DNA of 64,000 nucleotides, taken from the NCBI GenBank assembly GCA_009780585.1, contig WQZS01000005.1:62001-126000 (forward strand), written 5' to 3'. The notes beneath the pieces are model-generated. The model saw nothing but the letters and a program-made list of their open reading frames with translations. It did not search any database and was not told the DNA's origin. Below are positions 52,841-61,802 of the stretch, piece after piece. The stretch comes from Defluviitaleaceae bacterium. GTDB taxonomy: Bacteria > Bacillota > Clostridia > Lachnospirales > WQUN01. Each line of letters starts with the position of its first letter. Position 1 is the first letter of the stretch. The position numbers were made by a program, and so were the translations under genes.

Positions 52841-53537
52841 TACAAAAAAGCAATTCTTCGTAACCTTTGCCGCGTTTTTTGTGTTGGGTGCCGCGTTTAA
52901 GGTAATGGTGCTTGTGGAGGGCTTTACCGAGGTACGCCCGGTCAACGCGATCCCCCCGGTGGCGGGGTTGGCGTTCGGCCCTATCGGCGGGCTGGCTTGC
53001 GGGCTTGGTAACCTCTTTGCGGATTTATTCGGGAGTTTTGGCCCGACTTCGGTTTTGGGTGTGATCGCCAATTTTATCGCGGCTTTTTTACCGTACCGTT
53101 TGTGGCATTTGTTTTCAAACGAACCCCCCAATGTACATAAACATAAAAATATCATGCTTTATTTAGCGGTTTGTTTAGTGAGCGCGTTTACCGTGGCATG
53201 GTTTTTATCATTCGGATTATATACGTTCTTCGGTTTTTGGATTGCGGAAATATACGTTTACGTGTTTTTCAACAATTTCGGGTTTTCCGTCATATTCGGT
53301 TTACCGCTTTTGATCATTTTAACTTCGGATTCGATTGCCTTGCAATTCCGCAAACCCATGAAAAATATCGTGTTCGCCAAACTTAACATGAAGAAACCGG
53401 TTTGCGCCGTTTATTTGCTGCTGATGGTTGTTATATTCACTTGCGTGTTCTTCTTGAATATGAACCCCGGGGATATGCCGTGGCTCCATGCTTTGTCGGC
53501 GTTGTCGTTTGCGGGATTGTTGTGCCTGTTAATATGA
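52830..53537 (+). CDS. ECF-transporter S-component-like membrane protein
   Basis: 235 residues, polytopic. After the first helix comes EVRPVNAIPPVAGLAFGPIGGLACGLGNLFADLFG, typical of S components of energy-coupling-factor transporters (QueT/PanT-like). No ECF A/A'/T genes are nearby. Its core is clearly homologous to the N-terminal half of the phosphatase encoded next, where the equivalent reads MRPASALPPALGLLFGIPGALGCAVGN. It may therefore act in ligand sensing with that protein. ATG at 52830 after GGGGGCGGGTGT. Confidence 0.82.
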   Translation: MLINTKKQFFVTFAAFFVLGAAFKVMVLVEGFTEVRPVNAIPPVAGLAFGPIGGLACGLGNLFADLFGSFGPTSVLGVIANFIAAFLPYRLWHLFSNEPPNVHKHKNIMLYLAVCLVSAFTVAWFLSFGLYTFFGFWIAEIYVYVFFNNFGFSVIFGLPLLIILTSDSIALQFRKPMKNIVFAKLNMKKPVCAVYLLLMVVIFTCVFFLNMNPGDMPWLHALSALSFAGLLCLLI

Positions 53538-53552
53538 AGGGAATGATTGCAA

Positions 53553-55256
53553 ATGGTTAAGCAACTCAAGACTACGGTTATTACGGCAATCGTGTTTTTT
53601 GCCGTAACCATGCCCTTCCGTGAATTTTTCAGCGTGCTGGTAGTGTCGGAAATGCGCCCGGCAAGCGCGTTGCCGCCCGCGTTGGGGTTGCTGTTCGGTA
53701 TACCCGGCGCGTTGGGGTGTGCCGTGGGGAATCTCATCGCGGACATCGTTTCCGGTTATGACCTTATGATTTGCCTGATCGGATTCCCCGCGCAATTCCT
53801 CTACGGCATCCTGCCGTTTATCTTATGGAAATTTATTAACCGCTTCGACGCGGACCCGGCGGCCATACGGCTAAACAACGTCGAAAACGTGATGCGCTAC
53901 ATTATGATTATATTGTTCAACTCCTTAACCATGGCGGGCATACTCGGCGTAATCATGCAAGGCTTCGGCATCAGCCCCCTCCTGTCCACCGGCACGCTTA
54001 TGGTGTTCTTTAATAATTTCGTGTTCAGCATGGTGTTGGGTATACCCATCATAATCTTTGTATCCATACAAAAAGCAAAGAACGTCAACCTTTCACTTAA
54101 TGAACGGCTGGTACTGATTTTAATAATGATCAGCGTAATCAAAGCGGGGCTTATAGGGGTGTTTGCCTATACGGAGCTTTACCGCGTGATATACGACCCG
54201 CTGGCGATGTGGAACCGCATTTACCTGCATGTAGCCGCGAGCCTGTCCATTTCCTATTTGATTACGATCGTAATCCTGCGCTGGGCGGAAAAGAACGTAA
54301 CCATCCCCATCGAATCCATCGCGGGCATCGTAAGGCATTACATCAACGACGAAACCGGACGGGCGGACAGCGGATCCGTCGCCGCCGAGTGTGAAAGGTT
54401 CATCAACATCCGCAACGAAACGGGTGTATTGGCCGGGGCTTTCCGCACGATGGTATTAGATTTGGAAACGTATATACACAACCTTACAAGGGTCACGGCC
54501 GAAAAGGAGCGCATCGGCGCGGAGCTTGACGTGGCGACCAAGATACAGGCGAGTATGCTGCCTTGTATATTCCCAGCGTTCCCCGACCGCCGCGAATTTG
54601 ATTTGTACGCGAGTATGCAACCCGCGAAGGAAGTCGGCGGCGACTTCTACGACTTTTTCCTGACGGACGAAAATACGCTGGCCGTGGTGATGGCGGACGT
54701 ATCGGGCAAGGGGGTACCCGCCGCGCTGTTTATGGTGATCGCCAAAACATTGATTAAGAACAACGCCCAGGAAGGTAAATCCCCCGCCGAGGTTTTTACG
54801 GCGGTTAACGATATGCTTTGCGAAAACAATGACGCGGATATGTTTGTCACAGCGTTTATGGGGTATTTGGATATACCGAGCGGACGTTTTACATGTGTTA
54901 ACGCAGGGCACAATCATCCGCTTATAAAAAAAGCGGACGGTGACTTCGAATTCCTAAAAATAAAACCCGCTTTCGTCCTTGCGGGGTTGGACGGCGTCAA
55001 ATATACGCAGCATGAAATTTTCCTCAACCCCGGCGATATGGTTTGCCTGTACACCGACGGCGTCACCGAAGCCGAAAACCCGGAACAAGAATTGTTTTCG
55101 GACCCGTTGTTGATTGAAAAAGCGAATTTTTATAAGGATTTGTCCGTAAGTGACTTCATCGTCAAAATCAAAGAAGAAGTAAAAACCTTCGCAAACGGCG
55201 CGGAGCAAGCCGACGATATCACCATGTTGGCATTAAAAATAACGGGAGGTAAGTGA
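53553..55256 (+). CDS. PP2C (SpoIIE/RsbU-type) phosphatase fused to ECF-S-like membrane domain
   Basis: 567 residues. About 1-245 is a polytopic domain homologous to the preceding ECF-S-like protein. A short helical linker follows, including KERIGAELDVATKIQASMLP at about 310-330. The PP2C/SpoIIE domain has VGGDFYDFF (D364), VVMADVSGKGVPAALFM, VNAGHNHPLIKK and MVCLYTDGVTEAENP, with all metal Asp present. It should dephosphorylate the STAS proteins of this cluster. An S-component fold as sensor of a PP2C is unusual and suggests control by a vitamin-like or nucleoside ligand. A TTG two codons upstream is an alternative start. Confidence 0.9.
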   Translation: MVKQLKTTVITAIVFFAVTMPFREFFSVLVVSEMRPASALPPALGLLFGIPGALGCAVGNLIADIVSGYDLMICLIGFPAQFLYGILPFILWKFINRFDADPAAIRLNNVENVMRYIMIILFNSLTMAGILGVIMQGFGISPLLSTGTLMVFFNNFVFSMVLGIPIIIFVSIQKAKNVNLSLNERLVLILIMISVIKAGLIGVFAYTELYRVIYDPLAMWNRIYLHVAASLSISYLITIVILRWAEKNVTIPIESIAGIVRHYINDETGRADSGSVAAECERFINIRNETGVLAGAFRTMVLDLETYIHNLTRVTAEKERIGAELDVATKIQASMLPCIFPAFPDRREFDLYASMQPAKEVGGDFYDFFLTDENTLAVVMADVSGKGVPAALFMVIAKTLIKNNAQEGKSPAEVFTAVNDMLCENNDADMFVTAFMGYLDIPSGRFTCVNAGHNHPLIKKADGDFEFLKIKPAFVLAGLDGVKYTQHEIFLNPGDMVCLYTDGVTEAENPEQELFSDPLLIEKANFYKDLSVSDFIVKIKEEVKTFANGAEQADDITMLALKITGGK

Positions 55257-55257
55257 G

Positions 55258-55836
55258 TTGGAAAACAAGATTTTCAGAAAGAGCGCGTTGGAACGGATTT
55301 CATCGCCGGAGCAACTCAACGAGTACATGAAGGTAGCGGGGCCCGGCTTGTGGTGCATTATGGCGGGGCTGGCGGTAACGTTCGCCGCTTTTATCGTGTG
55401 GGGGCTGTTGGGTTCGATACCCGAAACGGTTGATATCTCCGGCACGGCCCTTGTCCGCGGTAACGGGCCGATGGCGGTCTACAGCTTCCTGCCCATAGAC
55501 GAATCGCGCGCGCTGTCCGAGGGGATGAGTGTCCGCGTTTCACCGAATTTCGCGCCGCGCGAACAGTACGGATATATATTCGGGACCATCCGAAGCATAA
55601 GCCGTTCCCCCGTCACGGCGGAAACGCTCCGCAGCCAATTCGGCAATGACGTTGAACTGCTTTCGCTGCCTTCGGGCAATTTGGTCGAAGTCGTCATCGA
55701 ATTTGAAACGGCGGCGGACGGCAGGCCCAGGTGGTCAAGGTCAAGAGGCGCGGGTATAGAGGTGATCGTCGGTTCGACCTGTACGATGACCGTCATTACC
55801 CAAGAACGCAGGCCAATTGATTTGATGTTCAGGTAA
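55258..55836 (+). CDS. NHLM-type bacteriocin system secretion protein, short HlyD-like
   Basis: 192 residues starting with TTG behind GGGAGGTAAGTGAG. It begins IFRKSALERISSPEQLNEYMKV, characteristic of NHLM/NHLP system secretion proteins. One helix lies at about 30-55, and an HlyD/biotinyl-lipoyl-like periplasmic part follows. It is shorter than the usual adaptor and lacks the long coiled-coil hairpin, so it may connect only to the ABC exporters in a single-membrane cell. It starts one base after the phosphatase stop, within the same transcript. Confidence 0.82.
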   Translation: MENKIFRKSALERISSPEQLNEYMKVAGPGLWCIMAGLAVTFAAFIVWGLLGSIPETVDISGTALVRGNGPMAVYSFLPIDESRALSEGMSVRVSPNFAPREQYGYIFGTIRSISRSPVTAETLRSQFGNDVELLSLPSGNLVEVVIEFETAADGRPRWSRSRGAGIEVIVGSTCTMTVITQERRPIDLMFR

Positions 55837-55887
55837 TGCGGACCCCGGGGGTTTTCATCGGGATTCGTACAAAGGGAGGTTTAATCA

Positions 55888-58038
55888 TTGGCTAAAATAA
55901 ACAGAAAATTAGAAAAAGTACCCTTCATCATGCAAATGGAGGCCCTGGAGTGTGGGGCGGCTTCCTTGTGCATGGTGCTGGCATACTTTAAAAAGTGGAT
56001 TCCGCTGGAGCAGGTGCGCGCCGATTGCGGCGTGTCCCGTGACGGCTGCAATGCCCGCAATATGTACCGCGCGGCCGTTTCCTACGGATTAAAGCCCACC
56101 GCTTTCCGTATGGAACCGGCGGAGCTGCGCAACGTGAAGCTACCCGCGATTATCCATTGGAACTTTAACCACTTTGTGGTGTTAAACGGCTTTAAGAAAA
56201 ACCGCGCCGTAATCAACGACCCCGCGCGCGGCACGACCGAGGTTTCCCTTGAGGATTTTGACAAAGCCTTCACAGGTATTGTCATGACTTTTGAAACCAC
56301 GCCCGAATTCGTGCAGGAAGGTAAACCGAGGAGCGTCCTCGGCTTCGCGCTGTCCCGCTTGAAAGGCACGATACCCGCGTTTGTGTTTATCTTTTTGATG
56401 GGTGTATTCGCTTCGCTGATCGACATACTCAATCCGGTTTTTTCACGGATATTTATGGACGACATATTGGGCGGTCAGGCGCGTTCGTGGCTGGTTCCGT
56501 TTATCATCGCCATGTCAATCACTATGCTCATTAGGGTGGTTATGTCGGTCATTAACGCGATATACCGCTTGCGGATGGAGGGGCGGTTCGCCATTACCGC
56601 CAACGCGGAATATATGTGGCACGTCCTGCGGCTCCCGATGGACTTCTTCTCCCAGCGGTACGCGGGCGACATCCTCATGCGGCAGGCTTCCAACGAGGGC
56701 ATCGCAACTATGCTGATATCCAGGCTGTCCCCTATTTTGATGAGCTTCGGCTTGATGATCTTCTATTTTTTCATGCTGCTCCAATACAACCCCATTCTGA
56801 CGGTCATCGGCATATCGTCGGCGGCGCTCAACATGGTATTGACGCAGTATATGGCGAAAAAAAGCGTTTCCAGCTCGCGGATATCGCAGTCTTCCGGCGG
56901 CAACCTCAACTCCCTCACCCTGTCAAGCATCGATATGATTGAAACGATAAAAGCCTCGGGCGCGGAGGGCGGCGTGTTTGAACGCTACGCCGGATATTTG
57001 GCCAAACAGCACAACGCCGACATGGACGGCCGTCGGTTCTCCATGTACTTCGGGCTGATCCCCGCTATTATCAGCCAAGTTTTAAACCTTGCGGTGATGA
57101 TGTTCGGCGTTATGTTCATTATGGACGGTCACATGACCATCGGGATGCTGATCGCGTTCCAAGGCTTTTTGGGTTCATTCCTCGCCCCTGTGGGGCAGCT
57201 TTCGGGCGTGATGCGGAGCTTCACCACCATGCGGACGAACATGGAGCGCATCGAGGACGTCATGAACTACAAAAGGGAGCCGGAGTTTAACGAGGATACC
57301 GCAAGCGGCGGCGGCAAGCTGTCGGGCGCGTTAAAGATCGACAACATCACCTTCGGTTACAACAAGCTATCCCCCGCGTTGATTAAAGACTTTTCCCTTG
57401 ATATACAGCCGGGTAAATCCGTCGCCATCGTAGGCGCGTCGGGTTCGGGCAAATCAACCCTTGCCAAGCTGATTACGGGGCTGTACGAGCCGTGGCAGGG
57501 CCAAATCACCTTCGACGGCAAAAAACGCGTCGAAATCGACGAATATTCCTTCCGCAGTTCGGTCTCCATGGTTGACCAGGAGGTTACGCTGTTCGAGGAC
57601 ACGGTTGCCGAAAATATACGGATGTGGGACCCGTCCATCGAGGACTTCGCCGTGATTCTGGCGGCGCGGGACGCCGACATACACGAAACCATCGTGTCCC
57701 GTCCCGGCGGTTTTAAACACACCGTTTCGGAAAACGGGAAGAACTTTTCCGGCGGTCAGCGGCAGCGGCTGGAAATCGCCCGCGTGCTGGCGCAGGAACC
57801 CACCATTGCCGTGCTGGACGAAGCCACCAGCGCGCTTGACGCCAAAACCGAGGAAACGGTCATGAACAACATCCGCAAAATCGGCTGCTCCTGCGTGATT
57901 ATCGCGCACCGTTTGTCATCCGTCCGCGACTGTGACGAAATCATCGTGCTGGAAAAAGGCGAAGTGGTGGAGCGCGGCACACATAGTGAGCTTTACGCAA
58001 AAGACGGCAAGTATAAAGAACTTGTCGCTACGGAATAG
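55888..58038 (+). CDS. NHLP-family peptidase-containing ABC exporter (C39)
   Basis: 716 residues. The N-terminal C39 peptidase cuts leaders after Gly-Gly: catalytic C22 (EALECGAASL), H95 (WNFNHFVVLN) and D111 (INDPARG). Six membrane helices follow (about 160-440). The ATPase domain has Walker A GASGSGKST (516-524), FSGGQRQRLEIARVL and IAVLDEATSALD. It starts with TTG after GGGAGGTTTAATCA. It is expected to trim and export the two GG-leader peptides encoded at 60.3 and 60.8 kb. Confidence 0.93.
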   Translation: MAKINRKLEKVPFIMQMEALECGAASLCMVLAYFKKWIPLEQVRADCGVSRDGCNARNMYRAAVSYGLKPTAFRMEPAELRNVKLPAIIHWNFNHFVVLNGFKKNRAVINDPARGTTEVSLEDFDKAFTGIVMTFETTPEFVQEGKPRSVLGFALSRLKGTIPAFVFIFLMGVFASLIDILNPVFSRIFMDDILGGQARSWLVPFIIAMSITMLIRVVMSVINAIYRLRMEGRFAITANAEYMWHVLRLPMDFFSQRYAGDILMRQASNEGIATMLISRLSPILMSFGLMIFYFFMLLQYNPILTVIGISSAALNMVLTQYMAKKSVSSSRISQSSGGNLNSLTLSSIDMIETIKASGAEGGVFERYAGYLAKQHNADMDGRRFSMYFGLIPAIISQVLNLAVMMFGVMFIMDGHMTIGMLIAFQGFLGSFLAPVGQLSGVMRSFTTMRTNMERIEDVMNYKREPEFNEDTASGGGKLSGALKIDNITFGYNKLSPALIKDFSLDIQPGKSVAIVGASGSGKSTLAKLITGLYEPWQGQITFDGKKRVEIDEYSFRSSVSMVDQEVTLFEDTVAENIRMWDPSIEDFAVILAARDADIHETIVSRPGGFKHTVSENGKNFSGGQRQRLEIARVLAQEPTIAVLDEATSALDAKTEETVMNNIRKIGCSCVIIAHRLSSVRDCDEIIVLEKGEVVERGTHSELYAKDGKYKELVATE

Positions 58039-58049
58039 GGGGGATTAAA

Positions 58050-60224
58050 TTGAAGGAAATCAATATATTCGACGAACAGCTCCAAATACGTAAAACCGGC
58101 GACGACATCATGTTCGAAGGCGCGTTTGACGACCTTGTTTCCATCCTGCGCAAGAACCCCGGGATGAATACCCCGGAAGTAACCGACGCGGTGTGCGTAA
58201 TATTAAACCATTTAGGCATTGAAATCCCCGAAGTACCCGAAAACCTGACCGACATGGAGGCGCGGATTGAATACCTGCTCCGTCCCTCCGGCTGTATGCG
58301 GCGGCGGGTGGAGCTCAAGGGCGAATGGTGGAAGGATTCGGTTGACCCGTTTTTCGGCTGTACCGTTGACGGTAACCCGGTGGCGTTGCTTCCCGGCAAA
58401 ACCGGCGGTTACACATACCGCGGCAAGGACGGCAAGCGTATCAAGGTCAACAAAAAAACGGCGAAGCATATAGCTGAGGACGCGTTTTGTTTTTACAAGC
58501 CTTTCGCGCTCAAACGGCTGCGGCTTGCGGATTTGGCGCTGTTTATGGTTAAAAACGCGCGGCTTTCGGATTTTGCCTACGTTATGGTCATCAGCCTCAT
58601 CGTTTCGCTGTTGGGGCTTGCGTCGCCTTATGTAAGCAGCCAGCTTTACGGCACGGTCATCCCGTCGGGGATTAAGACGAATATCCTCACCGTCGGCTTC
58701 CTGCTGTTGGGCACGGCTGTCGGCTCCATGCTGTTCGGGCTTGCGCAAAATTTGGTGTTGACGCGGTTTTCCACGCTGTTTATCCGTGTGCAGAACGCGG
58801 CCATGATGCGTGTTTTGTCCCTGCCGGTTACGTTCTTTAAGGATTATGCCGCCGGGGAAGTGGCAAGCCGTATGCAAAGCCTTACCGCCCTGTGCCAAAC
58901 CATTTCCAACACCGTCATGTCCACGGGGCTGACGGCGCTGTTCTCCTTCGTGTTCCTGTTCCAAATGAACCTGTACGCCCCGGCGATGGTCGCGCCCGCG
59001 CTGTTGATCATCGTGGTAATGCTTATAACGTCCGTTATGACCACGGTCTTGCAATTGAATATATCCCGCAAGCGCATGATGGCGTCGTCCAAACTGTCGG
59101 CACTGTTATTCGCGCTCATTTCGGGTATACAAAAAATCAAGCTCACCGGCGCGAAGAAGCGGGCATTCGCGAAATGGGCGGCAAGCTATAAGGAAATCGG
59201 GCAGTTGACCTATTCGCCCCCTATGTTTTTGCGTCTGCTGGAACCTATTAATTTAGTGATTTCCATGGGCGGGTCGATTTTGCTGTACTACGCGGCGGGG
59301 TCATCGGGGATCGGCGCGGCGGATTATATCGCCTTCATAGCGGCGTACGGCGCCATGTCCGGCGCCATCATGTCGCTGTCAAGTTTGGCGGATACCTTTG
59401 CCGATGTGCGGACAAACCTGGAAATGGTGCGCCCCCTGATGGAGGAGCAGCCCGAAATCGTGGAAGGGAAAAAGCAGATTGTCTCCCTTTCCGGCCATTT
59501 GGAAATGAACAACATATCCTTCCGCTACACCAAGGACGGCCCGCTGATTTTGGACAATGTAAGCGTAAAGATCCGCCCCGGCGAATACGTAGCGATTGTG
59601 GGTAAGACAGGCAGCGGCAAATCCACGCTCCTGCGTTTGCTGCTGGGCTTTGAAAAACCGGAAACGGGCGGTATCTATTACGACGGGCACAGCCTGGAAA
59701 CCCTGGACCTGCGCGCCTTGCGGCAATGCATCGGCGTTGACTTGCAAAACGGCAAGCTGTTCGCGGGGTCGATCTTCGCCAACATCGTCGTTACCGCGCC
59801 GTGGAAGACGCTGGAGGACGCGTGGGCGGCGGCGGAGCTTTCGGGCATTGCCGCGGACATCCGCGAAATGCCCATGAACATGCACACCATGATCACCGAA
59901 GGCGGCGGCGGGGTGTCCGGCGGACAGCGCCAGCGGATATTGATTGCCCGCGCGCTGATATCCAGGCCCAAGCTGATCTTCTTTGACGAGGCGACCAGCG
60001 CGTTGGACAATATTACCCAGCGGCATGTCGCCAATTCCATCGACGGGCTTAAGGCAACCCGCGTAATCATCGCCCACAGACTGTCCACCATCCGCGGGTG
60101 TGACCGCGTGATCATGCTGGAGAACGGCAAAGTGGCGGAGGAAGGCGGTTACGACGAGCTGATGAATAAACGCGGCGAGTTCTACGAGCTGGTAAAACGG
60201 CAAACGGTGGAGCATACGGAATGA
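58050..60224 (+). CDS. NHLP bacteriocin export ABC transporter, permease/ATPase
   Basis: 724 residues. The N-terminal about 150 residues form a soluble domain with FDEQLQIRKTGDDIMFEGAFDDLVSIL, not a peptidase (no C39 motifs), resembling the extra domain of the second NHLP exporter. Six helices are followed by an ATPase domain with Walker A GKTGSGKST (518-526), SGGQRQRILIARAL and IFFDEATSALD. The TTG start follows GGGGGGATTAAA. With the preceding gene it probably forms a heterodimeric exporter. Confidence 0.92.
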   Translation: MKEINIFDEQLQIRKTGDDIMFEGAFDDLVSILRKNPGMNTPEVTDAVCVILNHLGIEIPEVPENLTDMEARIEYLLRPSGCMRRRVELKGEWWKDSVDPFFGCTVDGNPVALLPGKTGGYTYRGKDGKRIKVNKKTAKHIAEDAFCFYKPFALKRLRLADLALFMVKNARLSDFAYVMVISLIVSLLGLASPYVSSQLYGTVIPSGIKTNILTVGFLLLGTAVGSMLFGLAQNLVLTRFSTLFIRVQNAAMMRVLSLPVTFFKDYAAGEVASRMQSLTALCQTISNTVMSTGLTALFSFVFLFQMNLYAPAMVAPALLIIVVMLITSVMTTVLQLNISRKRMMASSKLSALLFALISGIQKIKLTGAKKRAFAKWAASYKEIGQLTYSPPMFLRLLEPINLVISMGGSILLYYAAGSSGIGAADYIAFIAAYGAMSGAIMSLSSLADTFADVRTNLEMVRPLMEEQPEIVEGKKQIVSLSGHLEMNNISFRYTKDGPLILDNVSVKIRPGEYVAIVGKTGSGKSTLLRLLLGFEKPETGGIYYDGHSLETLDLRALRQCIGVDLQNGKLFAGSIFANIVVTAPWKTLEDAWAAAELSGIAADIREMPMNMHTMITEGGGGVSGGQRQRILIARALISRPKLIFFDEATSALDNITQRHVANSIDGLKATRVIIAHRLSTIRGCDRVIMLENGKVAEEGGYDELMNKRGEFYELVKRQTVEHTE

Positions 60225-60305
60225 TTTAAAAAGTGAGCTGCTTTTATTTGTCAAACGTAGTAATAAACGAATCAAAAATAAAAAATAAAAGAGGAGAGAA
60301 AGAAA

Positions 60306-60800
60306 ATGGAAAAATTGCAATTGATCCTGGCAGCGATGGAAACGGACATGGCCTTCGCCGAGGAAATGAACCCCCTGTTTGAAAACGAAAAAGTCGCGGA
60401 AATTATCGCGGCGGCGAAGAAGAAAGGCTTTGAAGTCACCGAAGCCGATTGGAAAGGGTATACGGAATGGGTGGAAGGTTTGACCGCGGAACATGGCGGT
60501 ACAAAGGAATTGAACGAGGATGACCTGGATGCCGTTGCGGGCGGTACCGGCGGCAGCGGTTCCACCGGCTGTTTTTACATCGGAAGCCGCGATATTGGTG
60601 ATGCAAAAGAAAGAGACCAAAACGGAAGAGTTGGATTCGGCGGGCGTTTGGCTAATTGGTGCAAGTCGCCTTCATGCAAGGCGCTGATACCTTACCGCCT
60701 TCTCACAGGCGGAAGCAACTGGGTTACATGTCCATGTTGGGGTACCAGTAATTGCGTGAACAAATGGCATTTGCATGATACGTCATGTGTTAAAGGTTAA
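60306..60800 (+). CDS. Nif11/NHLP-type leader precursor peptide 1 with 7-Cys core
   Basis: 164 residues. The leader (1-80) has a Nif11-like pattern (LQLILAAMETDMAFAEEM, EIIAAAKKKGFEVTEADW) and ends ELNEDDLDAVAGG, the double-Gly cleavage site for the C39 peptidase. The 84-residue core contains seven Cys (89, 119, 124, 142, 144, 150, 161) and the block CPCWGTSNC...KWH. No lanthionine synthetase, cyclodehydratase or radical-SAM gene is seen in the window. AAAGAGGAGAGAAAGAAA precedes the ATG. An AT-rich 81-nt gap after the exporter gene holds no other feature. Confidence 0.9.
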   Translation: MEKLQLILAAMETDMAFAEEMNPLFENEKVAEIIAAAKKKGFEVTEADWKGYTEWVEGLTAEHGGTKELNEDDLDAVAGGTGGSGSTGCFYIGSRDIGDAKERDQNGRVGFGGRLANWCKSPSCKALIPYRLLTGGSNWVTCPCWGTSNCVNKWHLHDTSCVKG

Positions 60801-60829
60801 AGTATCCAAAAATTTTGGAGGGAATTAAA

Positions 60830-61327
60830 ATGGAAGAAGATAAAATGGGGCAATTTCAATTAATGCTGGAAGCCATGGCAGATGACGAAGCCTTCGGCGG
60901 GGAAATGAAGCCGTTATTTGAAAAATTAAGTGTTGCGGAAATTATCGCGGCGGCGAAAAAGAAAGGCTTTGAAATCACCGAAGCCGATTGGCAGGGTTAT
61001 TTGGATTGGCAAAAGACCTTGCTCGCAAGCAGCGACAGCGACACAAATGAACTTAACGAAAAAGACCTTGAAGCCGTTGCGGGCGGATTTTTAATCAGTT
61101 ACGTCAGAGATCATAAATGCTGGTTTCACGGCGACACCTCTGCCACCCAAAACGTGCTATACAGGGACGGGGCATTTCGTGTAAGGTGCAGGCAATTTGC
61201 GTGCAGAGGGTTTAGTCCTTTTGAACCTGATAGGGATAAGACTTGGAAGATGTGTAGATGCTTCGGTACGAACGATTGCGTGGGCAGTTGGCATACAAGA
61301 CACTCTCCTGAATGTAAAATTGATTGA
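60830..61327 (+). CDS. Nif11/NHLP-type leader precursor peptide 2 with 7-Cys core
   Basis: 165 residues. The leader (1-86) repeats that of peptide 1 (FQLMLEAMADDEAFGGEM, EIIAAAKKKGFEITEADW) and ends LNEKDLEAVAGG. The 79-residue core has Cys at 97, 120, 125, 142, 144, 150 and 162, spaced almost exactly as in peptide 1, with CRCFGTNDC...SWH. The core is more divergent than the leader. Maintained Cys spacing points to a shared fold or shared modification. The ATG follows TTGGAGGGAATTAAA; an upstream TTG in frame is rejected. Confidence 0.9.
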   Translation: MEEDKMGQFQLMLEAMADDEAFGGEMKPLFEKLSVAEIIAAAKKKGFEITEADWQGYLDWQKTLLASSDSDTNELNEKDLEAVAGGFLISYVRDHKCWFHGDTSATQNVLYRDGAFRVRCRQFACRGFSPFEPDRDKTWKMCRCFGTNDCVGSWHTRHSPECKID

Positions 61328-61341
61328 TTTTTGGAGGAAAA

Positions 61342-61416
61342 ATGGAACAGTTCAAATTAATGACGGAAGCCATGGAAAAGGACGCGGCTTTCGCCATAAA
61401 AATTCTTAATAATTAA
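61342..61416 (+). pseudogene. Truncated third precursor peptide (24 codons)
   Basis: After a strong TTGGAGGAAAA ribosome site, 24 codons read MEQFKLMTEAMEKDAAFA and then stop. They match the first residues of the two precursor leaders (MEKLQLILAAMETDMAFA and FQLMLEAMADDEAFG). The rest of leader and core is missing, replaced by a few codons and TAA. It is a decayed third copy or the scar of a deletion between copies. Confidence 0.75.
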
Positions 61417-61430
61417 GGTGTAGTTACATT

Positions 61431-61461
61431 AGGACTGCCTTCGGTTAAGGCAGTCCTTTTT
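61431..61461 (+). terminator. Strong Rho-independent terminator
   Basis: AGGACTGCCTT, loop CGGTT and AAGGCAGTCCT form an 11-bp stem followed by five T. It ends the exporter/precursor transcript just before the second STAS gene. Confidence 0.92.
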
Positions 61462-61480
61462 GGAAAATGGGAGGGTTGTT

Positions 61481-61771
61481 ATGACATTCACAAAAACCAT
61501 CGACGGTACCCACGCGACATTCGCGGTGGAGGGCAGGCTGGATACGAAAACCTCTACGGAGCTGTCGGACGCCTTGCTCCCCTTTGCGGACGAAGGTACC
61601 CACGACATCACGTTGGATTTTACCCATTTGCGCTTTATTTCAAGCGCGGGGCTTCGCGTGTTGTTTTCCGCCCACAAGAAATGCAAGGCGAAGAACCGTT
61701 TTTTTGCCGTAACGGGCGCGAACGATTCGATACGGGAGATTTTTGAGATAACGGGCTATACGGGGATTTAA
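61481..61771 (+). CDS. STAS-domain anti-sigma factor antagonist 2
   Basis: 96 residues of SpoIIAA/RsbV type, paralogous to the protein at 51.1 kb. It has FAVEGRLDTKTSTELSDALLP and the phospho-acceptor region RFISSAGLRVLFSA (S54/S55). The ATG follows GGGAGGGTTGTT, 19 nt past the terminator. Next to a CvpA-like gene and the RsbW-like kinase gene, it is the likely direct partner of that kinase. Two STAS paralogs with one phosphatase suggest two outputs. Confidence 0.92.
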   Translation: MTFTKTIDGTHATFAVEGRLDTKTSTELSDALLPFADEGTHDITLDFTHLRFISSAGLRVLFSAHKKCKAKNRFFAVTGANDSIREIFEITGYTGI

Positions 61772-61802
61772 ACGCGTAATCAAAACCATCGGGAGGTTCC
61801 GA

